A stretch of 64,000 bases of DNA from Toxoplasma gondii ME49. Its lineage: Eukaryota; Apicomplexa; Conoidasida; Eucoccidiorida; Sarcocystidae. Below the pieces are notes generated by a model. That model was not told where the DNA came from and made no database searches. It worked only from the letters and a program-made list of their open reading frames with translations. This document shows, piece by piece, positions 12,535 through 24,600 of this stretch. Every line of letters begins with the position of its first letter. The first letter of the stretch is position 1. The position numbers and the translations under genes were made by a program. Location of the stretch: assembly GCF_000006565.2 (NCBI RefSeq), contig NC_031476.1, forward strand, positions 379,458 through 443,457, in the 5' to 3' direction.

Positions 12535-15069
12535 TCACACGCACACCAGCGGCGACGGACGCGCTTCGCGCTCATCCTTCTCCTCTCCTGTCTCCTCATC
12601 TCCGTTCGGAAGGACCTCAGACGAGCAGCGAGAAGAAGGAACTAAAGCAGAGGGCGAGGAGGCCACTGCAGCGGCGGAACACGAGGCACCCGACAGCACA
12701 GAAGAAGGCAGAGAAGGCGACTCAGACAGAGGAGAAGGACGCGCACTCTGCTTCAAAGAAGAGGGGAGGGGCTGCATGCGGTACCCGCAAGTCGCGCATA
12801 TCCGAGAAGAACGTCCAGAAAGAAGTGATCGCGACGGCGACCAGGAAGAGGTTGAGCAGACTCGCAGAGAGTTGCGTCGCTTCACGCGCCTGTTTTGGAA
12901 GCCGTCCTTTTCTCCTTCTCGAAGGTCTGCATGGAAGCCTGCACACGGCCTTCGGTGGTCTCCTCTGCACTCCGAGAGGCGATGCGAGTGCAAGAAGCGA
13001 GAGGCGCCGTCCTCCGAACTTGAGTTCTCTCGCGACGGCGACCCCGATGCAGGAAGCCCACCATGAAGAGAGAAGGCCTCTGCATGCGCAGGAGCTGAGA
13101 AAGCCTCATCCGACGACGCTGGAGAATCTGAGACGGATGCATTCCCTGAGGAAGGGACCAGACAACACTGGCGAGAAGCAAAACAGAAACTCGCTTCTCT
13201 CTCTACTTCGCCGCTGCTGCGAACTAACGCCCCCGTGCTACGAGACCGGCGCGGTACAGTCGCCCACCTGGGAGACGCAGAGACACTCCGAGCCAAAGGG
13301 CGCACACTGGCAGAAGCAGCAACCGACGAACAAGAAACAGGAACAGAAGCTGGCGAAAAAGAGCAACAAGCGACAGACGAAGAGGAAAAAGAGGAGCGAG
13401 AGGACGAAGAGGAGGGAGAGGAAGACTGTGGCAGAGAAAGGCAGCAAGATGAAGTGGAGCTAAGAGCAGATGAAGAAGAAACCGAGACAGATGAGGAAGA
13501 CCCATTTGAAGCTGAGGAAGAAGAACGTGTGTGCTGGGACCTTGCGTCCTCTTGTGCATGTTTGTCTGGCGCAAAGGAAGAGGCCTCGCCTTTTTCCCTG
13601 AGGGCGTCGTTCTTCGATGCTCTGTCCGCTGTTTTCCTGTCCTCCGTCGTCGACTGCTCCCCTCTTTCTCTCTGTTGAATCCTTCTCTTTCCCCTCGCTC
13701 CATGCCTTTTGACATCCCCCTCCGGGATCTGCTCTGCGGTCTCCTCGGCAGCAGATGTCTCTTGTTTTCTTGCGTCGCCGCACTTTTCTTCCTCGCTCGC
13801 TGTTCCTTCTGTTTCTTCCGACTTGCCCGCTTCCACCAGAGTAAGTTCGACTGTTTCCTCTCGGCTTTTCGCTGAACCGTCCCCACTCTGGGTCGCGGCG
13901 TCTTCCACCTGTTCCCTGGATTCCTCGTGCTCCTCGCCTTTGCTCTCCAACAGATTCCTGACGCAGTTGCCAGACGCCTCAGTCGCGGGCTGGACGCCGG
14001 GGAATACACCCTCGTCTTTCTCCCCTTCCTGCTCCCTTTGCCCGGCTCTCACGGACTCCGCTGGTCCTCGCACTTGTGTGTCGCTCTCGACTCTCCTTGT
14101 CGCAGACTCTCCCCTCTCGCCCTCCACGCTCTTGTCTGCCTCCTCGAGGTCTTCTTCTGTCCCCCGTTCGACGCACTCGCGCTTCTCTGTCGCTGCTTCT
14201 TCCTCCTCTTCCTCCTCCTCTTCCTCCTCCTCGACTGGCTCTGGTGCCGCCTCGTCCGCCGTCTCTTCTCCAGTCTCTCCCGACTCCCGGTCCGACTCAG
14301 CCTTCATGTTCAGGACGCGGCGGACTTGCGCGAGAGTGAGCATCTTCCCTGGGGTTTGGCCTCGGACCCGAATCGAGTTGTAGTGTTCATGGTTGACGTG
14401 GAAGGCAAGCTGCAGGCACGGATGCGATTCCGAGAAGTTCTCCATCTTGCAGATGTTCCAGTCTTCTCCGTCTCCTTCGTCGTCTCCGCGACCGCGTCGC
14501 TGGTTCGGCTTCGCTCCGCCTTTCTTCCCCACACCTCGGCCTTTCTTCTTCCCACAGGTGTCTCCTTGCGGGGCCCCCGCGCCGCCGTGCCAGCGCCCCA
14601 CGGGCTCCACCCCGTTGGCTACGTGGACGAAGAGACTCACTTCGTACACCTGGCTGAGGGCTTGCAGCTCCACTTGGCTGCCCCAGGTGCCGAGGCGGCG
14701 CATGCGGTTGACGTACTTCTTGAAGCTTTCTTCTTCTTCAGAGAGGAAGCACTGGAAGTCCTCCGCATGCGCCTCAATGTAGTCCACAGCCTTCTCGCGG
14801 TACTCACCGTGCCGCTCCTGCTTGCCGCAGTGCTGGTCGGCGAAGGCCCGAAAGAGACAGTTCCCGTCAGGAACAATCAACTCCAGTTCGAGGCCGTAAG
14901 CCTGCAACTGCGACGAGAAGGACGAACACCCTGCCGTGTCACGAGACGCCTTTTCCTTTTTCTCGCGCCGGTCACTCTTCTCCGGCTGCTCGCCGTCGGA
15001 GTCGCCCCGCCGCTCTTTCCCCGGCCTCCGGGCCGTCCCTCGCCCTCGCCCGTTCTTCTTCTTCCCCAT
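12535..15069 (-). CDS. OTU-domain deubiquitinase, OTUD3-like
   Basis: Cysteine protease of the OTU family, expected to cleave ubiquitin chains. Single exon of 844 residues. The start chosen is the ATG at 15069 (MGKKKNGRGR), because the basic leader followed by SSQLQAYGL and the catalytic block matches OTUD3 proteins; the open frame runs upstream to 15585 but that part is hydrophobic/Arg-rich and looks like leader. Catalytic motif DGNCLFRAF places the nucleophile at Cys71 with Asp68 before it. The catalytic His is His229 in NHEHYNSI. About 60 extra residues, rich in Gly/Lys, separate the helical part of the domain from the His strand. The remaining ~600 residues are acidic (Glu runs near 14200) and Ser-rich, predicted disordered, with one C-x2-C pair (RICATCGYRM) close to the end. 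No ubiquitin-binding domain was recognised. The acidic and serine tails resemble those common in coccidian nuclear proteins. Confidence 0.9.
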   Translation of the reverse strand: MGKKKNGRGRGTARRPGKERRGDSDGEQPEKSDRREKKEKASRDTAGCSSFSSQLQAYGLELELIVPDGNCLFRAFADQHCGKQERHGEYREKAVDYIEAHAEDFQCFLSEEEESFKKYVNRMRRLGTWGSQVELQALSQVYEVSLFVHVANGVEPVGRWHGGAGAPQGDTCGKKKGRGVGKKGGAKPNQRRGRGDDEGDGEDWNICKMENFSESHPCLQLAFHVNHEHYNSIRVRGQTPGKMLTLAQVRRVLNMKAESDRESGETGEETADEAAPEPVEEEEEEEEEEEEAATEKRECVERGTEEDLEEADKSVEGERGESATRRVESDTQVRGPAESVRAGQREQEGEKDEGVFPGVQPATEASGNCVRNLLESKGEEHEESREQVEDAATQSGDGSAKSREETVELTLVEAGKSEETEGTASEEEKCGDARKQETSAAEETAEQIPEGDVKRHGARGKRRIQQRERGEQSTTEDRKTADRASKNDALREKGEASSFAPDKHAQEDARSQHTRSSSSASNGSSSSVSVSSSSALSSTSSCCLSLPQSSSPSSSSSRSSFSSSSVACCSFSPASVPVSCSSVAASASVRPLARSVSASPRWATVPRRSRSTGALVRSSGEVEREASFCFASRQCCLVPSSGNASVSDSPASSDEAFSAPAHAEAFSLHGGLPASGSPSRENSSSEDGASRFLHSHRLSECRGDHRRPCAGFHADLREGEKDGFQNRRVKRRNSLRVCSTSSWSPSRSLLSGRSSRICATCGYRMQPLPSSLKQSARPSPLSESPSLPSSVLSGASCSAAAVASSPSALVPSSRCSSEVLPNGDEETGEEKDEREARPSPLVCV

Positions 15070-18000
15070 CAGGAAGCGGAGCAGGGAGGAGCCGAAAGAA
15101 CAAGGAAGGAGAGACCGGAGAGTGGAAGGCGCAGGGAAGAACCGAAGAGACGAGAATGCGGGGAAGACAGACAGCCAGTAGAGGACCGTTGCGCGAAGCG
15201 CGGGAGCGAGAAAAGAGATCTCCAGAAAGGGCAGGAGGAGAGAAAGGAGGTGCGAGAGGCAAAAGGAAAGAGGAGAGACAGAGAGAGGTGAGGACGACGC
15301 CCGAGGAAAACACGAAGAAGCAGATGGCAGATCCCCTCGCTTCGCGACAGCGCCCCCTAGCCACGCGTCTCTCCGTTGTGCCTTTCGTCGCTTTGCAGCT
15401 CCTCTGATGAAGACGGGGAGGGGAAAACGAGAAAAGAGGAAGAGGGGGAGAGACAGCAACAGAACACCGAGCAAGAGGAAGGCGAGGTGTGCATACATGG
15501 ACAGAGGTGGGGGGAGGAGAAACGACGGGCAGCGGGGAAAGCAGCGATCTCTGCGGCCAAACCGAACGGGGAAAGTGCAACGCAAAACCTATGCATGCTG
15601 GCGTGCACACTTTTGTTCGGGTTTTAGAGCAGCATCCAATCAGGGACGTGACCGGGAGTATCGAAGGAAAAAAGGCACAAGCCAAGGCAATCAAGAAAAC
15701 AAGAGAGGCACCACAAACGGAGAAAGAAGGGAGAGTAATATCGGCGGAACAGCGGGAGATAAACACAGCCAGAGTTCGCGAAAGGGCCTGCCGCGCGTCT
15801 TTGCTCGTTTACACGACCGCGGAAGAACGCCAATTCCTGCAGTTCACGAACTGCAGGGCACCAACGCAACCGCCAGGAAGAGAAGCAAAACAGACCTGCC
15901 TCAGTTTTCGCATTTTCACCGAACAGTACGAGAGACAAACAAGGGCTCACCTGATCAAAAACTGGGTATTGTGAGCTTTTTTTCCGGTGCCTTGCCGCCT
16001 TTGCCAGCGACATGCCTCATCGACGTCTTTCTGCTGCGACTATCCAGGCCTCTCGCACAACCGCCGTGGCTTGTTGCCAAGGGGCAAAAGACTGGACGAA
16101 GAATACACTGGGGTTCGAGCGAAAGAACGGTGGCAAAAACTCGATCAAGTCTGGAACAGGTGATTCGAGAAACGAAAAAACTGTAGCACAACGCAGGTGT
16201 CTTGGCGCAGAAAGCTTTCACTGGGAAACCTACGCTGCGGCCAAACAGTGAGCATCATCGACACACGGAGCATGCAGAGTCGCTGTCACTCTGAGAGGCC
16301 TTTTCATAGATTTTCTGGCTCCTCCGGCTCCGGCTCGTCATAACCGTTTGCCTGTGCGAACTATAATCCTTATTTTCACCCTTATGATTTTTCATGTCCC
16401 CTGTTTTTCTGTTTTTTGTGTCTCCCCGCGTCCGGAGTTCTCTGAGTCCTGCGCGCCCCCTGCGTCGCTCCACGGAGCTTCCTCGTGCACTGAAAACTCT
16501 CTTTGTCAGCCTGACTGTCGGTTTTCCCCGCTTTCTTGAACTCGCAAAGAGCCACAGAGCGACTGACACCGCAGAATCCTTCATTTTCCAATGTCACGCA
16601 TAGCGAGCGAGGCCGGCAGGAGCGGCGGAGCAGCACCCGTACTCGAATTTGTTCTACGCACTTTAGAACCAAACGTACCAGCTTGCTGCAGGTGAAAGTG
16701 GCTTGTGCCTGTCGCAGTGGGAGGCGGACACGCTCGAACGCAGCTTAAATTCACGATAGTCCCTAGCGTGGAAAAGTGCCGCTGAGAGGTGGACACACGG
16801 GAAACGAAAACGGCTGCGGAAAGCGCCGTCCAACACTCGGCAGCTATTTGTACACCAGAGAGGTTCTGTGGCACTTGGGGGAAGCGTCCTGTCCGTGAGA
16901 CACAGGCGTTTTCTTGATGTGGCAGTCGCCTGACGTTAACAGGCGGCGAATTAAGTGCCCCGAGTCCACTGAGATTGCGTATTTCAGCGTAGCCGGCAAA
17001 AAAAAGCTGGCGTCGAACTACGGTACTACGCTGAGCCGCCTCACTGTGAATGATGGTCCATCTTCACAGGTCGCATCCCGCTCAACGGTGCCAATGCACT
17101 GTCTTCGAAAACCAGTTGTCTTCGGCCGGTGGTTGGTGATACAACAGAAAAGAATCTCCATGGTTGTGAGAGTGCAAACAAACAGCTGGAGGGAGGATGT
17201 GGTTTTCGTGGATCGAGATCTCCAGTGACATAGAGGTTATGCTTGTGTTCCCGTCGCAAAGGGCATCCAAGACACACAACAGCGTCCCCCTTTCACAGCC
17301 TCATGCACGGGTTTTGCGTGATTATTTGGAAACAAAACATGCAGATAAACACAGGTATGTGCAGATATATTTATACAGACGCGTACATTTACTCACTGAA
17401 TTTCTGTACGTATAGACTCGGTTATAGTCGTGCGCAAGCGTGTGCCGCGCATGTGCGGTCTCTGCTGTTTTAGCGTTGCTCCGTAACAGTAAGCCAGTCG
17501 GTTTCGGGACCTATTCCCGGTCTTGACAACGTGACGACGAGACTGCATGAGTTTTCGTCCTGTAGAACGTCGACAAAGAACGTTTCGCTCCCCAGTTGCC
17601 ACCTGAGAGCGAGACTGTGTGGAACACTGCGAATTGATGAAGCGCAAAAAACGAGTTCAAGAGAGATTCACAGAAAAACGAAACGCCCATCGATGTACAA
17701 AGCCCCACGGCCATAAATATGTGATTAGACACTGCGCTCCCGCTTCCTCACCAATCGGTCGACATGGGGATTCCGTTGCGGAAGCACAGGCTTCAAAGCG
17801 GAACTTCCACGGACAGAGACACTCAAAATGCTGTCCCTCAAGAACACTAGATCGGGCACGTATTGCACAATGAAACCAGATCAACGGTTCCAGCGAAAAG
17901 CAGCAAAGAGGGAAGCTGAACCTTCAGCTCGCTAAAGCGATCTCCTGAGGACCCCTTGCCGCCATTGACAAGACCTAGCATCTTGAATTAAAACACCTGG

Positions 18001-18642
18001 ACAACATTTCCTGTCTCTGCTCCCCTTCTGTGCCTGCCTCCCATCTGCCTTTGTTTCCCTCACCTCGGCCTCTCTTTTCTCCTTGTTTCACTCATCTCTC
18101 TGCCTCCATTTCAGCCACCTTCATGCACGCCACTGAATCGATCCTTTTTTCACCAGCGTCTTGCGCGGTCCGCGTGTCCATTTTTTCTTAGGCGTCGCGT
18201 CTGCTCTGGCTATGTACCTTATGTTCTGAATGCCGGCATTGTCTGGAGGGTTCCGAAGCTCTTTCGTCCCAGTCGACAGTTGGGCATCTGAAGGGTGGTT
18301 CCTTGTGCCGATTTCCACTTCAGCAAACGTTGACGGCGTCCTCGAGAAACAGCGAGTGGCGGGTCCTGGCGTTCCTTCGGGTTCCAAAAGAGGGAACGAG
18401 AGCCCGTGTCGACACACACGGTCGACAAATACATTGACGCCCCTAGGTGTGTACACATCCTCGCGGCGGAGTGATTCGCCGTCGCCTCGGGGATACTTGT
18501 CCCCCGGTGATTGCTTCACTTTCACTATCGCCGAAAGATGGTCCATACCAGCAGGTTGCTATACATCTATTCATCTAGGCATCCACAGAGAAATACGTGC
18601 TTCGGCGTCTACTTTTACAGGGAGCTAGAAGTCCGGTGATTG
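15070..18642. other. Intergenic: OTU promoter and 3' flank of the large gene
   Basis: About 3.6 kb without a supportable gene. The left part should contain the leader and promoter of the OTU gene; a TGCATGC motif is at 15592-15598. The right part should be the 3' UTR of the gene ending at 18643. A pyrimidine-rich stretch at about 17990-18120 and several short open frames show no conserved sequence. Confidence 0.5.
15592..15598. promoter_or_regulatory. TGCATGC motif upstream of the OTU gene
   Basis: TGCATGC about 520 bp upstream of the OTU start codon chosen here. It is consistent with the apicomplexan promoter element; no direct evidence of function. Confidence 0.35.
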
Positions 18643-21600
18643 TTAGTGTCTCACCGGCCTACGGCGTCTTCCAAGCACGTTAGTGATTTCAGTGGTGTTC
18701 ACCAGCTGGGTGAAAGACTTATCGTTCTCCTCGTCCCTTGCCATTTGTCGTCGGCAGGAGACTCGTTCCTCATAGACACTCGGAAAGAAGCGGGAGGGGC
18801 GAGGTTTCACCTCCACCTCGCCATTGATTTCTTCTGTCGTTCCGGCGTTCCTTCGCTTTCCCTCGCTGCCTCTTTGCCTCCTTTCTGCGTCGTCTCTCCC
18901 AGAGAGGGATGTCGCATGCAGAGGTGCGGGGTAGAGCGAAAGCGGCCGGAGACAAGTGCCCAGGAAAGAGCGATGCAGGGAACAGTCGGGGGAAGAATGC
19001 CCAGTTGTTCTCGGGCGCCTAGGCAGACGCGAGTCGAAGTTTCGGGAGTGAGCCGCGTCACCTTGAGCAGAGACGAACGGAGTCTCCTCACTCTGGACGC
19101 CTGGCGCCCCTCGCGCATGTGGGACTACAGAGCCTAGCGCAGACATAGGCGAGAGAGGAGACGAACGCGAGACAGGCGACACAGGAGACGGGGTCCACGA
19201 CCCATCACGGGCGGCGCCACTGCCCGTGTGACGGTAAAGAGAGGAAGCCGATGAGACTGTGGGGAAAGAGGAGACGGATGAGCTCGCGAAAAAAGACTCC
19301 GATGAGGCAGCCGGCGACATCGAGCCTGTCGGAGACGCGACCGACGCCAAGGGAGCCATGGTAGGCAATGACGCCGAGAAGGGCGAAGCCAAGGATGAAG
19401 GATATACACGGCCACACACGTACGACGAGGGTGAGGACGCTGCGCAGTTCAGCCGTCCTCTCCCGCCTCGCATGGCGCTACCATAAACCTCGTCGCCGGC
19501 GCGAGATAACACAGGGAATCCGTCGCTCGTCGTGAATCCGTGCATGCGATACGCGTCGTCGAGCGCGTCGTCCCGCTTGCATCCACCCCGCATCTGGTCC
19601 GCCTCCCGCCGCGGGCCTTCTCCGACGACACTCCTCGGCGGGCCTCGACATTCGGCATGCCTCGTGTCTCGCCCTGGAGCATATTCGCGAGCCACCATGG
19701 CAGCTCCGGTCCCCGGCGAAACTCGCACCGCCTCTCCCGTGGGCTCCACAGGCGTGCAGGCCCTTCCAGCGAACGCAGGCTCGCCCGTTCCGTCCTCCCC
19801 ACGTCCGCCTCGGCCTCGCCTGTTCTTCCAGCCTCTTGGACATACCTCGGCACCAGGGAAGGAGCCCACTCGCGCCCGCTCTGTTCGAGAGTGTCCCGGC
19901 AGCTGGATATACACACCGCGATTTGCATGGGTCGGCGACAGGGGAGAACCCTCATTGACCTGCGTCGTCGGCTTGTCTCTCCCTCGCCATTCGTGAGTTC
20001 TCGCACCTCTCTCGCGGTTCCCGCGCTCGCTTCGGAAGACCGGCGCCTCCACGCCGTTCACCGCATGCGCTGAACTCGAGTTGCTTCCTTCGCTGCCGGA
20101 TCTTTCCGTCTCCCACGGTTCTTTGACTTCAGGGTCTCGACACGGCGGCATCTCACCGGGCGGGGGGGGTCTCGCGTCTCTCTCCTGTCCCCTTCCGTGG
20201 CCTTCCTCTTGTCGACCATCCCGTACCGCTGCATGCAGCAGCGTGCCAGACGAATCTCCGTCTCCAGGCCCGCCATGCGGAGGGGAGGCACACGCGCCCC
20301 CTGTCCACCCTCGGCCGCCGCCTTCGGACACTCCTGGCGGGCCTCCCGCAGTCGCACGATGCGGCGAGGGACCCCCGGAGCCCGCAAGGCGATGATCCCG
20401 AAGAAGAGACTTGTGATCTTCTCGGTCGACAACAGAGCCGCGCTCCAGCCGCGGGTCCCAGCCCTGCTTCTGAAACCTTTCCGAGGGCGCCACCCCACAG
20501 GGAACCCCGTCTGGGGCGTGCGGGCGCCAGCGCAGACTCCCCGGCTCCTGAGGCTCTGCCGGGCCTGAAAGCCCCTCTCGCTGTCTCCAGCCGTATAGAT
20601 CGTGCAACTCGCCTTTCCGTGGGCCTTGACGCGACCTGTGGCTGCCGCGGCGCCTCTCCCCGCTGCCGTCCACGCGAGCCTCGCCCGGCTGCTGCATCCA
20701 ACGGGTGGGCGACAGCAGGACGTGAGCCGAACTGCAAGCGCCGGCTTCACGTCTCGGCCCTGGTGGCTGCTCGCCGTCACCGCGAAGCGTCACCGGAAAA
20801 CGGTTTTCGCGACCGAGGGAGGGCGAGAACGGGGACAAGGGGCGACGAGGCCCGCGGACCACGGACGGCGGGTTGACCCCCGGTGGAGGAGGTTGCGTAG
20901 GGGGCGGCGGCTGAATCGGAGGCGGAGGCCGCAAAGGGATCGAGGCGAAATTTGGACAAGAAGGAAACTGCCGAATGGACGGCTGCGGCCCTGGGAGGGG
21001 CGGGCCAGCAGGGACCTTGCAAAAGAGGCACGACGGTGGAGCCCAAAGCAGGGGCGACCTGGAAGCGGCACTCGGGGACATGGGTGCCCATCCACGACTC
21101 GCGTTGCCTCTCTTGAACGGCTTTTGGTGCTTCGCCTCGCGCTTCGGCGGAGTCGCTTCGACCCCCGACGCCGCAGGCGTGAGCGGCGGACCCGGAAAGG
21201 GGCAGGTGAGTGCAGGCATGTGGGCAGGATGGGGCGCTCTCGAAACCTCCTCAGAGACAAGACCTGGCCTCTGTCCCGGAGGAGGCGGTCGCGTCGGCGG
21301 CACGGAGCCAGAAGAGGGCGGCATAATCCCCGAAGCGTCCCTGAGCAAGCCGCTGTCCGACAGCCTGCGCTCTCGCCATCTGTGTGCAGGCATGTCAAGA
21401 CACAACTCTTCTCTCTTTTGCGTTTCTGGAAACACCTTCACGCCGCCGTTCTCCGCCTGTCCCCGCGGCTCCTCTGCGCAGTGTTCCGTGGCTCTCCGGG
21501 ACAGCTCAAGGACCATTTGGCCCTCGCTTCTGCGCTTCGGCCTCGCGTGCCTGCGGGCGCCGAGTCCCATCTCCGGCGGGCCCGAGGCCATCGACGCGCC

Positions 21601-24600
21601 TTCGCGGTCTTCCGATGCCTCCGCCCCGCCACCCAAAGGGGCGATGGAGAAGGATCGAGGTCGCGGGCGCCAGACCGGAAGCTTTCGCGGCTCCTTCGGA
21701 CCCTCTCGTTGGTGTGTGGACGAGACGCTGGGGCGCGGGCGAGCCCCTGCATTCTCGCAGAACGCCTTGGGAGCCGCGGTGCTGTTCACGAGCCCGCGGC
21801 CGCCTCCAGGCGCCTCGCCGTGGCGCTCCCGGACGGCCGTCAGAGGCCTCTGAAACTGTTGACTGTATCGACGCGAGCCGAGCCATGCGGCCTCGCGGTC
21901 TCTTGTCTCCATCTTACAGTGACTGCGTTGGCGTCGCTCTCGAGTCTGCTTGCCGCCCTCGCCCCAGGAACTCCGCCAAGACCCGGAGGATGTCTCCTCG
22001 GCCCAGCCTGGGTGCGACAGCCCGACGCCGCAGCGAGCCGTGCCTCCTCGCGCGGCGTCTGAGGCACATACGGGGGCGGCGCCTTGAGCTGAAGGGGACC
22101 TCGGTTCAGGCGCGGATCGGAGAGGTGCAACATGGCGCCCTGCAGCGAAGCCGAGCGACAGATCACTCCGAAAGGCTCCGAGACACGGGTCGCGCTGGCG
22201 GCACATCCGCGCCGGAGGTGCATGCGTGGACGTTTCGGTTACCGCCTGGACGCTTCCCATGCTGACGGTCGAGAAGCGCGGAGCGTCAGGGCGGACACCT
22301 GGGGCCCTGGCGCCAAACAGGTGGGAAGCCTCGGCTGTATATACGACGCCTGAGCGGCCAAGGGGCTGGACCGCTGGCCGGTGGTCTGAGATCAGAGTCG
22401 CACACCACAGAATGTCAGGATGAAGCTCGCGGCGCGGAGGAAAAGAGACGGGACAGACGGTGAAGGAGAGAGAAGGGGCACCACCACAACGAGGAGAATC
22501 GGGAGAAGAAGAGAGAAATGGCCACAGGGAAGACAGTGAAGGACGCACCGCAGAGCGTGACTTTGGTGGGAAGAAGCAAGAAGAAAGACCAGCGACACTC
22601 TTTTTGTGGAGGAAAAAACTGAACAGAAACCTAACCCGGCCAGTGCGCATATCGACGCAGGAGGCTGACGCATGCATGCAAAACATAACGCCAGAAACCT
22701 ACTTGCTGGCATGTCGCCCTGAAAGGACCGAACGGCGGCGCCAGCTCGGCCGCCTGTCGCTCGGCGTCGTCGCGCGTCCTGTTTGACGGTCTCGGTGTCG
22801 CCGCGCCCTCGTAGCTCCTTGCAGACACCTGTCTCCGCTTGGCCCTTCCCGCTAGGCCTCTCGCCGGCCTTGCGCCCGCCCCCCGATACAGAAGACAACT
22901 CCCCACCACCCCCTACGGCAGGGACGGGCGCACCTGGCCCCTGAGTGGGGGACTGAGGGCACGCTTGGGTGGGGACAGCGACGGGGGGCTGCGCGACAAG
23001 CGGCTCGGAGAAGAGCGGTTCTTGCGATCCTCCGGCCATCGACTCGCGTACGGCATACGTCGCACTCTCAAAATTGGAAGACACCCCGCCCACATTGGCA
23101 GCAGGGTGCGCGACAGGCACGGGGAAATCCGGAAACTGTGAAAAAGGTACAGAAGTGGCCTCGCTGTTTTGGCACACATTTAAATTGAGCTCCGGCCCCG
23201 GTTCAGTCTGGAGGTGCACATCGGACGGATAAGGAGACGCTGCGAATGACGGATACGGCAAGGGGACGAGAGAGTTGCACACCGGAGCCGACGCTGCGGG
23301 GCCTGCTTGGACACCCTGCAGGGCGCAGGGAAAAAAACCTTGAGACGGCAGTGGAAGAGATGCAGGCGAGGTGATACGACGCGAGACTGTGGGCGATGTG
23401 ATGGGGAGCAAGACTGGGGGGCGCTGGGAAGGTATGTCAGACTCTAGTACCTGAGCACTGGTGACAGTTTCGAGGACGCGCACATTGGCTCCCGCGAACG
23501 CTGGGGCAACGGATGATGGAGACGATTCCTGAGCCACAGATGCGCCGGCTGGGCCGTGATGACTTTGCGGTGACTCCTGGCAGTTCTCTGCCACCTCAGC
23601 CGCGTCTCCGCCGCACGCGGGTCTCTCCTTTAAGGCAGAAGGGGCTTGGCTCTGCGTCTCTGCAGCCCGCAGGAGCCTGGCTCTGAGATTGACCTCAGCT
23701 TCCCGGCCACACATCCCAGGCCGGCGAGGCCTTTCTCTATCTCCTGTCTCTTCCGCTGCCTCGAACATCCTGGCGCCTCCAGCCTCGCCCGCCTGAAGTG
23801 CTCCCCGGTGAACGCGTTGCTTGCGGGAGACTCTGGAGACAGTCTCTGTCTCGCCGTCTCCTAGAGAAAGCAGGGGTGCGCCCGTTGTCGGTGGGGCGCA
23901 AGGAAACGAGGCAGCTGGGGCCTCCAAGAGAGAACAAGGATCCAGAGACACGCCCAAATTCGCCGGGAGAGAAGAAAGCGCCTCCCTGCGCGGGGCGCCA
24001 CCTTGCGAAAAGGCTAGCCCTCGCACACCAACCTTCTTCCTCCCGACATACGACCCGGCAGGGGCCCGAGTCCTGCCGCCTCCCTCCACGGTTTGCCTCA
24101 GAAAGCTTCCACCCTCTTGTGGCCCCCGTTCCCTGTTTGCAGGGACAAACGGCGAAACATCCAGTGCTGCCTCGCTTTCCTGGCTGCCATCCAGACTCCG
24201 AGTACCCTTGAAATCCGCCAGGCCGTCGCCCGGAAGACTGTTCGCCGCGCTGAAGCTCGCTGCAGTTTCTTGAGACGAAGTGGGGACCTGGCTGTCGCGT
24301 CTGTTCGGTGCCTCGCCACTTGGATCCGTCCGGTAACCTCCGGGAGTCGACCCCAAGTCGTCCGCGACGGAGCCGCTGGCGGCCGCCGACACGGTGTAGG
24401 GACAGTCGGCAGAGAAGACAGGAAGCCGCGCCTCTGGCGTAACCGGTCGAGTCTCTTCTAGCCCGTGGCTTTGGTCCCCCTCGAGCCCTCTCGGAGAGGA
24501 GACACCCGCTTCAGCTACGCTCATCTCTTGTTCAACTGCCTGCGACTGGACCGCGCAGATGATCTGCATGCAGTTCGTTGACGTTTGACACTCCTCCTCT

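Noticed and set aside
13927..15291. 454-codon plus-strand open frame
   Set aside because: Exactly opposite the OTU domain and its acidic tail; Leu/Arg/Ser-rich shadow.
20602..22062. 486-codon plus-strand open frame
   Set aside because: Antisense to the Arg/Gly/Pro-rich exon 2 of the large gene; no independent signal.
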